A stretch of 64,000 nucleotides of DNA from Natrononativus amylolyticus (GTDB lineage: Archaea; Halobacteriota; Halobacteria; Halobacteriales; Natrialbaceae), in NCBI RefSeq assembly GCF_024362525.1, contig NZ_CP101458.1, forward strand, positions 620,001 through 684,000. The letters run 5' to 3'. This document shows, piece by piece, positions 7,568 through 16,456 of this stretch. Both the position numbers and the translations under genes were made by a program. The stretch's first letter is position 1. Each line of letters opens with the position of its first letter. Below the pieces are notes generated by a model. It made no database searches. It worked only from the letters and a program-made list of their open reading frames with translations, and was not told where the DNA came from.

Positions 7568-8179
7568 TCAGTCGAGGGCGGCCCAGGCGTAGAAAAAGCG
7601 CTGCGCGGCGGTGACGTGGCCGATCACCGCGAGGAAGACGAGCAGCCAGCCGACCAGCGTGAAGCCGGCGTACGTTCCCGAGAAGGGAAACGCCAGAAAG
7701 CCGACGACGCCGATGATCGCCAGCCGGTCGGCCCGGCCGACGAGCCCGCCGTAGACCCGATCGAGGCCGACCGCCTGGGCCTGGGTGCCGAGGTAGGAGG
7801 TCATCACGACGCCCGTGACGGCGAGAAAGCCGAGCAGGTAGTCGCCGATCCCCGCCGCGAGCCCCGCGATGACGACGATGTCGGCGTACCGGTCGAGGAC
7901 GTGATCGAGCAGGTCGCCGCCGGCCGAGGCGACCCCCTGCTCGCGGGCGAGCGCGCCGTCGATGACGTCGAGCCAGCCGTTCAAGAAAACGAGCGCCGCG
8001 CCGACGGCGAACCAGACCGGATCAGCCCGCCCGCCGAGGGCGAACGCGACCGCCGCGGCGATCGCCATCCCGAACGCGAGGACGCTCACGCCGTTGGGGG
8101 TCATGCCGATCCGGTCAAATCCCGCCACGAACGGGTCGAGAACGCCCGAGACGTACGGTCTGAGCTTGTCCAGGGTCAT
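7568..8179 (-). CDS. CDP-alcohol phosphatidyltransferase, archaetidylinositol-phosphate synthase type
   Basis: A 203-residue membrane enzyme that condenses CDP-archaeol with a phosphorylated alcohol, most likely inositol-1-phosphate. The full family signature is present: DVIDGALAR, then GGDLLDHVLD, giving the four metal/substrate aspartates in the D-x2-D-G-x2-A-R...G-x3-D-x3-D pattern. Around six hydrophobic segments follow the expected layout. The ATG overlaps the stop of the upstream kinase as ATGA. The hydrophilic sequence encoded further upstream in this frame is antisense-like and was excluded. Confidence 0.85.
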   Translation of the reverse strand: MTLDKLRPYVSGVLDPFVAGFDRIGMTPNGVSVLAFGMAIAAAVAFALGGRADPVWFAVGAALVFLNGWLDVIDGALAREQGVASAGGDLLDHVLDRYADIVVIAGLAAGIGDYLLGFLAVTGVVMTSYLGTQAQAVGLDRVYGGLVGRADRLAIIGVVGFLAFPFSGTYAGFTLVGWLLVFLAVIGHVTAAQRFFYAWAALD

Positions 8180-8697
8180 CGCAGGTACCCCACGAAGTCG
8201 ACCTCGCCCGCGGCGGGTTCGCGCTCGCCCGTGACGACCGCCTCGAGTGCGTCCGCGACTGCTTCGGGCTCGAGATCCGTGGTGTCGATCTCGTACACCG
8301 ACTCGAGGCCGTGTCCCTCGACCGCTTCGGCGAGGATCACGTCGAGCGCCTCGCTCTCTGCATTTTCGCGGGCTTTTGGCTCGCTCGCTCCCCGCTCGAG
8401 CAGCCTCGCCTCGAGCGCCTCGGGGGCACACCGGAGGACGGCGACCCGGTCGGCCGCGAGGTGGTGTGCGAGGTGCGATTCGATCAGGACGTCCTCCCGG
8501 CCCGCGAGCCGCTCGTCGAGGGCCTCGAGGTCGGCCACCTTGCTGTCGCGCTCCGGATCGATCTCGGTGTAGAGTCCGTCGTCCTCGACGAGTTCGTTCA
8601 GGTGGACGACCTCGAGGTCGAATCCGGGCCGGGACTCGAGTTCGCCCGTCGCGGTCGTCTTCCCGGTGCCGGGCGTGCCGGTGACGGCGAGCCTCAC
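8176..8697 (-). CDS. Adenylate kinase family NMP kinase, Fap7/AK6-like
   Basis: A 173-residue P-loop kinase beginning with a GTG start and the Walker A motif GTPGTGKTT at about residue 7-15. It lacks a long LID and matches the small archaeal AK6/Fap7 group, which have adenylate kinase activity and help small-subunit rRNA maturation. The GTG start overlaps the hisC stop (GTGA), and its own stop overlaps the next ATG, so three genes are translationally coupled. Nothing in the sequence shows why a histidine gene, this kinase and a lipid synthase are combined. Confidence 0.85.
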   Translation of the reverse strand: MRLAVTGTPGTGKTTATGELESRPGFDLEVVHLNELVEDDGLYTEIDPERDSKVADLEALDERLAGREDVLIESHLAHHLAADRVAVLRCAPEALEARLLERGASEPKARENAESEALDVILAEAVEGHGLESVYEIDTTDLEPEAVADALEAVVTGEREPAAGEVDFVGYLR

Positions 8698-9839
8698 GTC
8701 TCGGACACCCCCCGAGCGGAGTCGCCGTCCGCCGTTGGCGAACCGATGCCGTCGGCCAGCACCGCGTTCAGCGTGTCGACGGCGCGCTCCGTCTCGGCCT
8801 CGGTGCCGCAGGTGATTCGCACGCAGCCGGGGAGGCCGAAGCTCGAGCAGTCGCGGACGATGACGCCCCGCTCTTGCATCGCCCCGGCCACCGCGGCGGC
8901 GTCGCCGACGGCGACGAGGACGAAGTTCCCCTCGCTCGGCCAGACGTAACTCTCGATCTCCTCGCGCATGACCGCCCGCGAGGCGGCCGCGGTCTCGACG
9001 GTTCGCTCGACGTGTTCGCGGTCTCCGAGCGCCGCCAGGCCCGCCCGGCAGGCGAGTTCGCTCGCAGCGAAGGGGGTGTTCACCCGCGCGTAGGCGTCGG
9101 CCCACTCGTCGGGAACGACAGCGTACCCTAGCCTAAGGCCGGCGAGGCCGTAGGCCTTCGAGAACGTCCGGACGACGGCGACGTCGTCTCGAGACTCGAA
9201 GCCGTTTCGCCCCTCGAGCACCGAGACGGCGCTGTCGACGTCGGCGAACTCGCCGTAGGCCTCGTCGACGACGACCAGGGTTTCCTCGTCGGTCTCGCGG
9301 GCGATCGTCTCGATCTCGGGAAGCGGAATCGTCGACCCCGACGGGTTGTGCGGACTTGTGAGGTAGACGATCCGCTCGCCGTCGTGGGCGGAGAGCACCG
9401 CGTCGGCGGTCTGGGCGAAGTCGTCCTCGCGGGAGAGCTCGTACTCGGCGACCTCGCCGTGGTGAAAGCGGGCGCTCATTCCGTAGTAGGCGAATCCCGG
9501 CGTCGGAACGAGCACCCGGTCGTCGGGCTCGATCGTCGCCCGCGAGAGGTAGTCGAGCGCGCCGTCGCCGCCGTTTGCGAGCCACACCTGTTCGGAGTCG
9601 ACGTCCCAGCGGTCGGCGATGGCGGCCGTGAGGTCAGCGTGGGTCGACTTCGGATACGAACTGACGCCCGGGGCGGCCTCCCGGAGCTCGGTCACCGCCG
9701 CCGGGGCCGGCCCGTGCGGGTTCTCGTTCGAGGCGAGTTTGACGAACTCCGAGGGGTCGCGTCCGAGTTCGCGGGCGACTTCCTCGATACCCCGACCCGC
9801 CTGGTAGGCGACGTGATCGGACAGATCGCGCGGTTTCAT
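8694..9839 (-). CDS. hisC: Histidinol-phosphate aminotransferase
   Basis: A 381-residue fold-type I PLP enzyme catalysing transamination of imidazole-acetol phosphate in histidine biosynthesis. Features include KLASNENPHGPAP near the N-terminus, TSPHNPSGS in the middle, VDEAYGEF for the cofactor aspartate, and RTFSKAYGLAGLRLGY with the PLP-binding lysine. The gene heads an overlapping three-gene operon with the NMP kinase and the phosphatidyltransferase. A CTTAAGAG element lies about 27 bp upstream on the minus strand (9864-9871). Confidence 0.93.
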   Translation of the reverse strand: MKPRDLSDHVAYQAGRGIEEVARELGRDPSEFVKLASNENPHGPAPAAVTELREAAPGVSSYPKSTHADLTAAIADRWDVDSEQVWLANGGDGALDYLSRATIEPDDRVLVPTPGFAYYGMSARFHHGEVAEYELSREDDFAQTADAVLSAHDGERIVYLTSPHNPSGSTIPLPEIETIARETDEETLVVVDEAYGEFADVDSAVSVLEGRNGFESRDDVAVVRTFSKAYGLAGLRLGYAVVPDEWADAYARVNTPFAASELACRAGLAALGDREHVERTVETAAASRAVMREEIESYVWPSEGNFVLVAVGDAAAVAGAMQERGVIVRDCSSFGLPGCVRITCGTEAETERAVDTLNAVLADGIGSPTADGDSARGVSET

Positions 9840-9863
9840 GTTCCACAGGTTCTCGCCGCGACT

Positions 9864-9871
9864 CTTAAGGG
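9864..9871 (-). promoter_or_regulatory. TATA-like element for the hisC operon
   Basis: The minus strand reads CTTAAGAG about 25-32 bp before the hisC ATG at 9839, suiting a leaderless start. Confidence 0.4.
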
Positions 9872-9917
9872 TAGTTACCTCGGTCGACGCGCGTGGCGGC
9901 CCCGCCGAACGTCCGCG

Positions 9918-11615
9918 CTACGACCGCAGCGTCCGGACGCGCTCGAGGCTGTCCGCATCCGCCGGCTCCTTGTCGTCTCGGACCGCGAGAAATCGCGGGA
10001 ACCGCAGGGCGAAACCCGAACTGTAGGTGGGCGAGCGCTGGATCTCCTCGTAGCCGACCTCGAAGACGACCGCCGGCTCGAGGTCGACCTCCTGGCCGTC
10101 CTGGGCCAAAATGTGCGGCTCGAGCAGCTCCGTCAGCTCTGCCAGCCGCTCGTCGGTGATCCCGGTGGCGACCTTGCCGACCGGTTCGAACCCGTCGTCG
10201 GTTCGCACCGAGAGCTCGAAGGTGCCGAGGTACGTTGCGCGGCGCCCCTCGCCCCACTCCGCGCCCGTCACGACGCAGTCGAGGGTTTCGACGTCGGGTT
10301 TGCGCTTGCGCCAGTGCTTGCCGCGCCGACCCGGCGAGTACGTCGAGCCGGGGTCTTTGAGCATGATCCCCTCGTGGCCGGCCTCGAGCGCGTCCGCGTC
10401 GATCGCCTCGATCTCGTCGGCGTCGTCGGTGAGCCAGAGCAACGAGAGGCCCTCGACCGCCTCCGGGGCCGTCTCGCCGTCAGCGAGCAGCGCCTCGAGG
10501 CGGTCGTGGCGCTCGGTCAGCGGCCGCTCGAGGTAGTCCTCGCCGTCGGCGTGCAGGCAGTCGAAGAAGGCCGGCCGGACGGTGACGTCCTCGCGGGCCC
10601 TGGCGACGTCGTGTTTCCGCCGGAACCGGCGCAGCACGTTCTGAAACGGCAGGGGCTCGCCGCCGTCGTCAACCGCGACCACTTCGCCGTCGAGAATCGC
10701 CGTCGTCTCGAGGGTCTCCTCGGCGAACTCGACGATCTCCGGAAGGGCGTTCGTAACGTCCTCCATGTTCCGCGAGAAGAGCCGCGTCTCCCCCGTCGGA
10801 TCGTGGTGTAACTGGACTCGGGCGCCGTCGTACTTCCACTCCACGGCGGCCGTTTCCCAGTCGGCGAGCGCGTCGGTGACGGTTCCCGCCTGGGCGAGCA
10901 TCGCCTGTACCGGCCGTCCGACCTCGAGGTCCATTTCGGCGAGCCCCTCGAGCCCCGCCTCGCGCGCGACTCGAGCGACGCGCCCGTAATCGTTCGACAC
11001 CTGCAGTGCGCGTTCGACGTCTTCGGCGGGAACGCCGAAAGCGTCCGCGACCGCGTCCCGAACCGTCCCCTCGCCGACGCCGATTCGCATCTCCGAGAGG
11101 ACGAGCCGGGCGAGGTAGCGGGCTTCCTCGCTCTCACACCGGTTGAACAGCCCGAAGAGGAGGTCGACCTTCCGATCCTGGCTGCCCGCCCCCTCCGCAG
11201 CGGCGACCGCCTCGAGCGTGTCGGCGACCTCGGCGACGGTGAGATCGTCGACGCCGTTACCCGCGCCGAACGCGCCGAGGCCGCGCTGGCCGCCGAACTC
11301 GTAGCTGGCCGCGACCGCCCCGATCTCGCCGACCTCGGCGAGACGGTCCTCGACGTCCGCGGCCGTTACGTTCCGTCCGGCCGCTCGAGCGATCGCCTCG
11401 TAGCACGCGCTCGGACCGATATCGAGCGTCGTCTGCTCCCACGCCGGAAACACCCGTCCCTGGACGAACCGGGAGACGATCTCGAGTTCGTCCCGGTCGC
11501 CCGCGGGCGCGTCTCCCGCCGCCACGAGCAGGTCGCTGACCAGGTCGACGATCTCGAGGTCGGCGTCTTCGGCGTCGATCTCTCCGGCGCGGGCGGCGAA
11601 CGTGGCGAACTCCAT
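9918..11615 (-). CDS. lig: ATP-dependent DNA ligase
   Basis: A 565-residue archaeal replicative DNA ligase. The N-terminal DNA-binding domain covers about residues 1-215. Motif I is EWKYDGARVQ, with K261 as the adenylated lysine. FSRNMED, LDGEVV and GIMLKDPGS mark further nucleotidyltransferase motifs, and KRKPDVETLD leads into the C-terminal OB domain. Length is normal. It joins Okazaki fragments and repair nicks. Separated from hisC by 78 bp, so probably an independent transcript. Confidence 0.95.
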   Translation of the reverse strand: MEFATFAARAGEIDAEDADLEIVDLVSDLLVAAGDAPAGDRDELEIVSRFVQGRVFPAWEQTTLDIGPSACYEAIARAAGRNVTAADVEDRLAEVGEIGAVAASYEFGGQRGLGAFGAGNGVDDLTVAEVADTLEAVAAAEGAGSQDRKVDLLFGLFNRCESEEARYLARLVLSEMRIGVGEGTVRDAVADAFGVPAEDVERALQVSNDYGRVARVAREAGLEGLAEMDLEVGRPVQAMLAQAGTVTDALADWETAAVEWKYDGARVQLHHDPTGETRLFSRNMEDVTNALPEIVEFAEETLETTAILDGEVVAVDDGGEPLPFQNVLRRFRRKHDVARAREDVTVRPAFFDCLHADGEDYLERPLTERHDRLEALLADGETAPEAVEGLSLLWLTDDADEIEAIDADALEAGHEGIMLKDPGSTYSPGRRGKHWRKRKPDVETLDCVVTGAEWGEGRRATYLGTFELSVRTDDGFEPVGKVATGITDERLAELTELLEPHILAQDGQEVDLEPAVVFEVGYEEIQRSPTYSSGFALRFPRFLAVRDDKEPADADSLERVRTLRS

Positions 11616-11688
11616 CGGGCTGGCGTAGGCGACCGACCGCCGTTAAGCGTTCGCGTTCGACGCGGTGTGTGAGAGCCGGGGGTTCGGT

Positions 11689-11883
11689 CTACAGGCGTTC
11701 GATCTGTCCGGGCGTGAGCCGACACCCGCACGGGGAGACGAACTGGTCGTCCGGCCCGATGATCGAGACGGCCGTGATCGGCGAGTCACAGCGAGGACAC
11801 CGTGAAACGGACCTTCCGATCCGTACCTCGCTCCCGTCGTCACCCGCGTCGTTCGACTCCGGTCCGCAATCACCGTCGCTCAT
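11689..11883 (-). CDS. Small zinc-finger protein
   Basis: A 64-residue protein with a disordered acidic N-terminus (residues 1-20) and a compact zinc-binding part: CPRC at residues 29-32 and CGC at 52-54, spaced by a beta-like segment ITAVSIIGPDDQF. Haloarchaea encode many such small zinc-finger proteins; some affect stress response and swarming, but this one has no assigned role. The start ATG is the one just upstream of the acidic segment; longer in-frame extensions look non-coding. Confidence 0.6.
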   Translation of the reverse strand: MSDGDCGPESNDAGDDGSEVRIGRSVSRCPRCDSPITAVSIIGPDDQFVSPCGCRLTPGQIERL

Positions 11884-12235
11884 CGGCTCCACCCGTGGAA
11901 ACGAAGCGAGCACCGACCCGGATCTCGAGTAGTGCCCGGAACACGACTGCCGCTCGCTCCCGACTGGTCCCGATCGGCCTGATCGCGGGCGTTCCCGGCA
12001 ACCGGTGGGTTCGAGACGGGGGCGAGAAAACGCTGATTTCTGCTTACAATTACCATCGCCGTATCTGTAAACGTCTCTGCTGTACAGGAACTTATACTTT
12101 CGCAACATTTGATGGATCGAAACGAATTCGAGAACGAAGGACGGCGGACGGACAGACCGTCGCACTCGCCGACGGCCGGACGTCGTTGGGGTGGGCAAAC
12201 AGACCATTCAAGGCGTTCCGTGTGCCACTGTCGCC
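11884..12235. other. 352-bp divergent intergenic region
   Basis: This separates the small zinc-finger gene (minus) from the GCS2-like gene (plus). No convincing gene is seen. The right half (12040-12110) is AT-richer and contains a TATA-like ACTTATACT at 12090-12098, a TTACA/TGTAA inverted pair around 12045-12072 and the palindrome CTGTACAG at 12080-12087. If the TATA element is used, the GCS2-like mRNA carries a leader of roughly 110-120 nt, unusual here. Confidence 0.4.
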
Positions 12236-13786
12236 ATGGCAGACGAACGACTCGCGGCGCGAATCGAGGAGGCGCTGTCGGTCGACGCCGGGGAGTTTCG
12301 CGAGCGAGCGGAAGCCGACGCCGAGGTGATCGTCGACGCGATCGAGGAGGGCGCGTTCGACAACCCGCAAGCGATCGTCGGCTTCGAGTACGAGTTTTAC
12401 GCGGTCGACGAGGACAGCGGCGCTCTGATGCGGGTTCCTCGGAGGCTGCTCGAGTTGATCGGCTTCGAGAAGGAACTCGGCCTCCACAACGCCGAGATGA
12501 CCACGAGCCCGCAGCCGCTCTCGGCCTACGGGCTGCAGGCACAGGAGTCCGAAGTGAAAGCCCGGCTCCAGACCGCCCTGAACGTGACGAAGACGGAGGG
12601 GATGCGCCTCGTCAGCGACGGGCTCTGGACGATTCCGCCGGACGGCGAGCGCGCCCGAGACTACCTCACCGACAGCATCGAACAGCGCGTTCCGGGCGCC
12701 GACGACGGGCGCTCCGTCCGCATCGCCACGAACATGAGCGACTCCGCGCGCTATCACGCGATGGCGAACGCCGATCGCTCCCGCGCCGCCGGGATGCGGA
12801 TCGACGCCCCGAACGTCTCCCTCGAAGCCGACACGGTGCTGCCCGAGAGCCTCATCACCTCGATTCAACCCCACTACCAGGTGCCACACGCCGCTGACCT
12901 CCCGACGTACTTCAACTACGCGCTGCGGGTCGCCGGCCCCCTGCTCGCCCTCGGCGTCAACTCGCCTTTTTTCCCGCCGGATCTGTACGACGAGGACGCG
13001 ACCGCCGAGGACGTCCTGCGCGAGGCGTGGATGGAACACCGAATCAGCGTCTTCGAGACGGTGCTGAACGCCCCCGCGACCGGCGCCGGAAAGGTTCGAT
13101 TTCCGCGCGACCTCGAGTCCGTCGCCGAGGCCGTCAGGCGGATCGCCGACGACGACACGCTCGTCCCGATGCCGGTCGCCGGCAGCGACCGTTTCGACGA
13201 TCAGTTCAGACACTTCCGTCGCAAACACGGCACGTACTGGCGCTGGGTCAGGCCGGTGTTCGACGGCTCGACCCGCTCGGCCGCGAACGCCCGCATCGAG
13301 TTCCGCCCCATCGCCGCCCAGCCCACCGTCCGGGACTCGATCGCCTTCCAGGCCGCCTTCGCCGGCCTCCTCGAGAGCCTCGTCAGGCTCGAGCACCCGG
13401 TCGTCGAACTCGATTGGGAGATCGCCCGGGAGAACTTCTACGCGGCCATGCGCGAGGGGTTGACGGCGAACCTGGCCTGGATCACGAACGACGGCCAGGA
13501 GACGACCGACCGCGAGCGCCTCTTCGAGGACCTGCTCGCACACGCCGAAGACGGCCTCACGAACCGCGGGCTCACCGAGGAGGAGGCGGCCAGATACCTC
13601 TACCCCCTCCGCAGGCGGGTCCGCCAGCGCGTGACGCCCGCCCGCTGGAAGTACCGGGAGGTCTCGAGTCGCGTCGAGGCCGGTTCGAGCCTCGAGGACG
13701 CGATCTCGGCGATGCAGCGGCGCTACGTCGACCGCCAGCGCGAGACGCTGCTCGAGGGGAGTTTCGCCGACTGGATCGGCGAGTAA
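12236..13786 (+). CDS. Glutamate-cysteine ligase-like (GCS2 family) protein
   Basis: A 516-residue protein. Residues 40-60 contain GFEYEFYAVD, the glutamate-rich metal/ATP strand of carboxylate-amine ligases, and HNAEMTTSPQPLS resembles the second strand of that fold. Arginine-rich segments later (RIEFRPIAAQPTVRDS) also fit GCS2. GCS2 enzymes ligate glutamate and cysteine; haloarchaea use gamma-glutamylcysteine as a thiol, but their known GshA is much shorter (about 360 residues), so this is a divergent, longer relative with unknown substrate. The ATG at 12236 is preferred to an upstream in-frame GTG at 12191 because the extra residues are not acidic or structured. Confidence 0.65.
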   Translation: MADERLAARIEEALSVDAGEFRERAEADAEVIVDAIEEGAFDNPQAIVGFEYEFYAVDEDSGALMRVPRRLLELIGFEKELGLHNAEMTTSPQPLSAYGLQAQESEVKARLQTALNVTKTEGMRLVSDGLWTIPPDGERARDYLTDSIEQRVPGADDGRSVRIATNMSDSARYHAMANADRSRAAGMRIDAPNVSLEADTVLPESLITSIQPHYQVPHAADLPTYFNYALRVAGPLLALGVNSPFFPPDLYDEDATAEDVLREAWMEHRISVFETVLNAPATGAGKVRFPRDLESVAEAVRRIADDDTLVPMPVAGSDRFDDQFRHFRRKHGTYWRWVRPVFDGSTRSAANARIEFRPIAAQPTVRDSIAFQAAFAGLLESLVRLEHPVVELDWEIARENFYAAMREGLTANLAWITNDGQETTDRERLFEDLLAHAEDGLTNRGLTEEEAARYLYPLRRRVRQRVTPARWKYREVSSRVEAGSSLEDAISAMQRRYVDRQRETLLEGSFADWIGE

Positions 13787-13822
13787 CGGACTCGAGAGAG
13801 TCGATCGGGACAGGTCACAACT

Positions 13823-13830
13823 GATTAAGT
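13823..13830 (+). promoter_or_regulatory. TATA-like element for cofD
   Basis: GATTAAGT sits about 26 bp before the ATG at 13853, consistent with leaderless transcription of the cofD cluster. Confidence 0.45.
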
Positions 13831-13852
13831 GCCCCCGCGCCGACTGGGGGAC

Positions 13853-14842
13853 ATGGTTACGTTTCTCTCGGGGGGGACCGGCACGCCGAAGCTGCTAGAC
13901 GGGGTGGAGGTCGCGTTTTCGCCGGCGGAGACGACGGTCGTCGCGAACACCGGCGACGACCTCGAACTCGGCGGGTTGTTCGTCTCGCCCGACGTCGACA
14001 CGCTGCTGTTCCAGGGCGGCGAGGTTCTCGACCGCGAGCGGTGGTGGGGGATCGAGGAGGATACCCATCGGACGAACGCGGCACTGATGGAGATCGCCGA
14101 GCGGGCCGGCCTTCCCGGGGGTCCGCAGTACCTCCCCGACGACCGACAGACCGCTGGCCGCGAACTCTCGCGCTGGCGGCGGTTCTCGGGGATCGCGGAG
14201 TTCATGACGATCGGCGACCGGGACCGGGCGGTCCACATCACGCGAACGAGCCTGCTCGACGCGGGTCACAGCCTCTCGGAGGCGACCCGCCGACTCGCCG
14301 ACGGCTTCGGGCTGTCGGTCGACCTCCTGCCGATGAGCGACGATCCCGTCGCCAGCCTCGTCCACACGCCCGAGGGGATGATGCACTTCCAGGAGTACTG
14401 GGTCGGCCACCGCGGCGAGCCCACCGTCGAGAGCGTCGAGTTCCGCGGGTCGTCGGACGCTGAGCCCGCTCCGGGCGTGCTCGAGGCGCTGTCGGACACC
14501 GTCGTTATCGGCCCCTCGAACCCCGTCACGAGCATCGGCCCGATGCTGTCGATGCCCGCGTTCGAAGACGCGCTCGAGGAAACGACGGTCGTCGCCGTCT
14601 CGCCGTTCGTCGGGGCGGACCCGTTCTCCGGTCCGGTCGCCGCCCTCATGGCTGCCGTCGGCGCCGAGCCGAGCACGGCGGGACTCGCGGACGCCTACCC
14701 GTTCGCCGACGCGTTCGTGATCGACGAGCGCGACGACACCGAGTTCGACCGCCCGACGGTACGAACGGATATCAGGATCGACGGCAGCGAAGACGCCGCT
14801 CGAGTCGTCCGCGCCGTCACCGACGCCCTCGACCTCGTCTGA
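13853..14842 (+). CDS. cofD: 2-phospho-L-lactate transferase (coenzyme F420 biosynthesis)
   Basis: A 329-residue CofD. It transfers the phospholactate moiety (or its unsaturated analogue) onto the deazaflavin Fo to build F420-0. The N-terminal [15 protein letters not shown] is the family signature, followed by [19 protein letters not shown], and [13 protein letters not shown] marks the C-terminal nucleotide-binding loop. It is the first gene of a cluster with the Dus-like gene (2 bp downstream) and, beyond an insertion, CitG-like and DUF447 genes. Confidence 0.95.
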   Translation: MVTFLSGGTGTPKLLDGVEVAFSPAETTVVANTGDDLELGGLFVSPDVDTLLFQGGEVLDRERWWGIEEDTHRTNAALMEIAERAGLPGGPQYLPDDRQTAGRELSRWRRFSGIAEFMTIGDRDRAVHITRTSLLDAGHSLSEATRRLADGFGLSVDLLPMSDDPVASLVHTPEGMMHFQEYWVGHRGEPTVESVEFRGSSDAEPAPGVLEALSDTVVIGPSNPVTSIGPMLSMPAFEDALEETTVVAVSPFVGADPFSGPVAALMAAVGAEPSTAGLADAYPFADAFVIDERDDTEFDRPTVRTDIRIDGSEDAARVVRAVTDALDLV

Positions 14843-14844
14843 TC

Positions 14845-15597
14845 ATGTTCGAGCCACCACTGCTCCTCGCGAGCCTCAGCGGCCAGTCGGACGCCGAGTG
14901 GGCGCTCGCGGGGAGCGAGCACGCCGGCGGCGCGATCCTCGGCGGGATCGCCCTCGACGCGGCCGCCCGCGACGCGGCCCGAAAACTCGTGGCTCGCGGA
15001 CGCGACGAGTTCCTCCCCGGCGATCCGCTCGCGTTCGTGGATCGGGAGCTCGCCGCGCTCGAGGACGCCCCGCTCCGCGCGGGGTTCAACGTCCGCAGCG
15101 CGACCCTCGAGCCGATCCCCGAGGCGGCGCGGATCTGTCGCGACCGGGGCGCCCTCCTCGAGATCAACGCCCACTGCCGCCAGGACGAACTCCGTGCGGT
15201 CGGCTGCGGCGAGACCCTGCTCCGGGATACGGAACGGCTCTGTCGGTACGTCGGGGCCGCCGCCGAAACGGGCGCGACCGTCGGCGCGAAGGTCCGCACG
15301 GAGGTTCCGGGGGTCGACCTCCCCTCGCTGTGTGTGGCGCTCGAGGCCGCCGGGGCGTCCTACGTCCACGTCGACGCGATGGATTCAGAGGCGGTCGTCG
15401 CCGACGTCGTCGAGGCGACCGACCTGTTCGTGATCGCCAACAACGGCGTCCGCGACGAGGCGACGGTCCGAGAGTACCTCGCGTACGGCGCCGACGCGGT
15501 CAGCGTCGGCCGACCGAGCGACGATCCGGTCGCCCTCGAGCGGGTGCGGCGAGCGATCGATCGGCTAGCCGAACGGCCGAGCGCGGCAGAACCGTAA
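14845..15597 (+). CDS. Dus-like FMN TIM-barrel protein lacking the Dus catalytic cysteine
   Basis: A 250-residue protein annotated in many archaea as tRNA-dihydrouridine synthase. The fold looks right: FNVRSATLEPI is near the usual FMN/Asn strand, EINAHCRQDELRAVGCGETLL lines up with the Dus segment LNxGCPxxxVCxxGAGaaL, and VIANNGVRDEA with DAVSVGRP forms the phosphate-binding end. At the catalytic cysteine position of true Dus enzymes there is Arg117, and GCP reads HCR. It is also about 80 residues shorter, lacking the tRNA-binding helical domain. A small-molecule flavin reaction in the cofD/DUF447 pathway is more likely than tRNA modification. Confidence 0.7.
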   Translation: MFEPPLLLASLSGQSDAEWALAGSEHAGGAILGGIALDAAARDAARKLVARGRDEFLPGDPLAFVDRELAALEDAPLRAGFNVRSATLEPIPEAARICRDRGALLEINAHCRQDELRAVGCGETLLRDTERLCRYVGAAAETGATVGAKVRTEVPGVDLPSLCVALEAAGASYVHVDAMDSEAVVADVVEATDLFVIANNGVRDEATVREYLAYGADAVSVGRPSDDPVALERVRRAIDRLAERPSAAEP

Positions 15598-15709
15598 CGC
15601 CGCTTTTTGTCCCGGCGGCGCGTTATCCCCGTATGGCGACTCGTAGCAAGCGCTGCCGGTCTGATAGCGACACCCCAGCGGCGGAACGCACCGCTCGAGG
15701 CGACGGCCG

Positions 15710-16219
15710 ATGATCCGGCGCGTTCGCGAGGACGTTCGGGCGATGCGCGAGCGCGATCCGGCGGCGAGAGGGGTGCTCGAGGTCCTGCTGTGTTATCCGG
15801 GTCTGCACGCCGTGTGGGCACACCGGCTGATCCACCGCCTCTGGACCCGCGGCCACCGACTTGCCGCGCGATTCCTGGCTCACTTCGTTCGCGGAGCTAC
15901 GGGCGTCGAGATCCATCCGGCCGCCTCGATCGGGCGACGGGTGACGATCGATCACGGAATGGGCGTCGTCATCGGCGAGACGGCGGTCGTCGGCGACGAC
16001 GTCCACATGTACCACGGGGTGACCCTCGGCGGAATGAGCGAGCGCCCCGTCAAGCGCCATCCCACGGTCGAGGACGGCGTCCGCATCGGCGCGAACGCGA
16101 CGCTGCTCGGCGACGTTACGGTCGGCGAAGGTGCGACCGTCGGCGCGGGCGCAGTAGTGCGATCCTCAGTCGATCCGGGAACCACGGTCGTCGGCGTTCC
16201 GGCGCGGCCGCTCGAGTAA
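15710..16219 (+). CDS. cysE: Serine O-acetyltransferase (hexapeptide repeat)
   Basis: A 169-residue acyltransferase making O-acetylserine for cysteine synthesis. Residues 60-165 form a left-handed beta-helix of hexapeptide repeats (GVEIHPAASIGRRVTIDHG, then GVVIGETAVVGDDV). The SAT histidines are in IDHGMGVVIGE and MYHGVTLGG. The N-terminal helical part is shorter than in bacterial CysE, as in other short archaeal/Gram-positive types. The ATG overlaps the stop of a 26-codon open frame starting at 15633, probably not a gene. It sits inside the interrupted cofD cluster. Confidence 0.85.
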   Translation: MIRRVREDVRAMRERDPAARGVLEVLLCYPGLHAVWAHRLIHRLWTRGHRLAARFLAHFVRGATGVEIHPAASIGRRVTIDHGMGVVIGETAVVGDDVHMYHGVTLGGMSERPVKRHPTVEDGVRIGANATLLGDVTVGEGATVGAGAVVRSSVDPGTTVVGVPARPLE

Positions 16220-16410
16220 CTCCTCGCCCGTCGTAGGTGTAACGCTCCGTCTCGAGTGCGTTCGGACACAGGGATGATAATTTGTGAGTTCTGGCTGCCG
16301 AGCGATCGCTAACGGTACTCTCAGCAGAAAGTCGTATCTGCGGTTACATAGAAGATCTCGAGAACGCACTTCGGGGCCGATTAGAGTCGATCTCGAGCGA
16401 TAGTTACGAT

Positions 16411-16431
16411 AGTAACGGTCGAATCGTTACT
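16411..16431. promoter_or_regulatory. Inverted repeat AGTAAC-N9-GTTACT upstream of the EamA gene
   Basis: Six-base arms are perfectly complementary around 9 bases, and a further GTTAC half-site lies at 16403-16407. The site ends about 26 bp before the ATG at 16457, so a bound protein would cover the promoter. A closely similar inverted repeat precedes the regulator gene at 17398-17421; both share AGTAACGG, which makes the adjacent CARF-like regulator the obvious candidate. Confidence 0.55.
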
Positions 16432-16456
16432 TTTGTCGTCCCGCAAACGCTCCACG

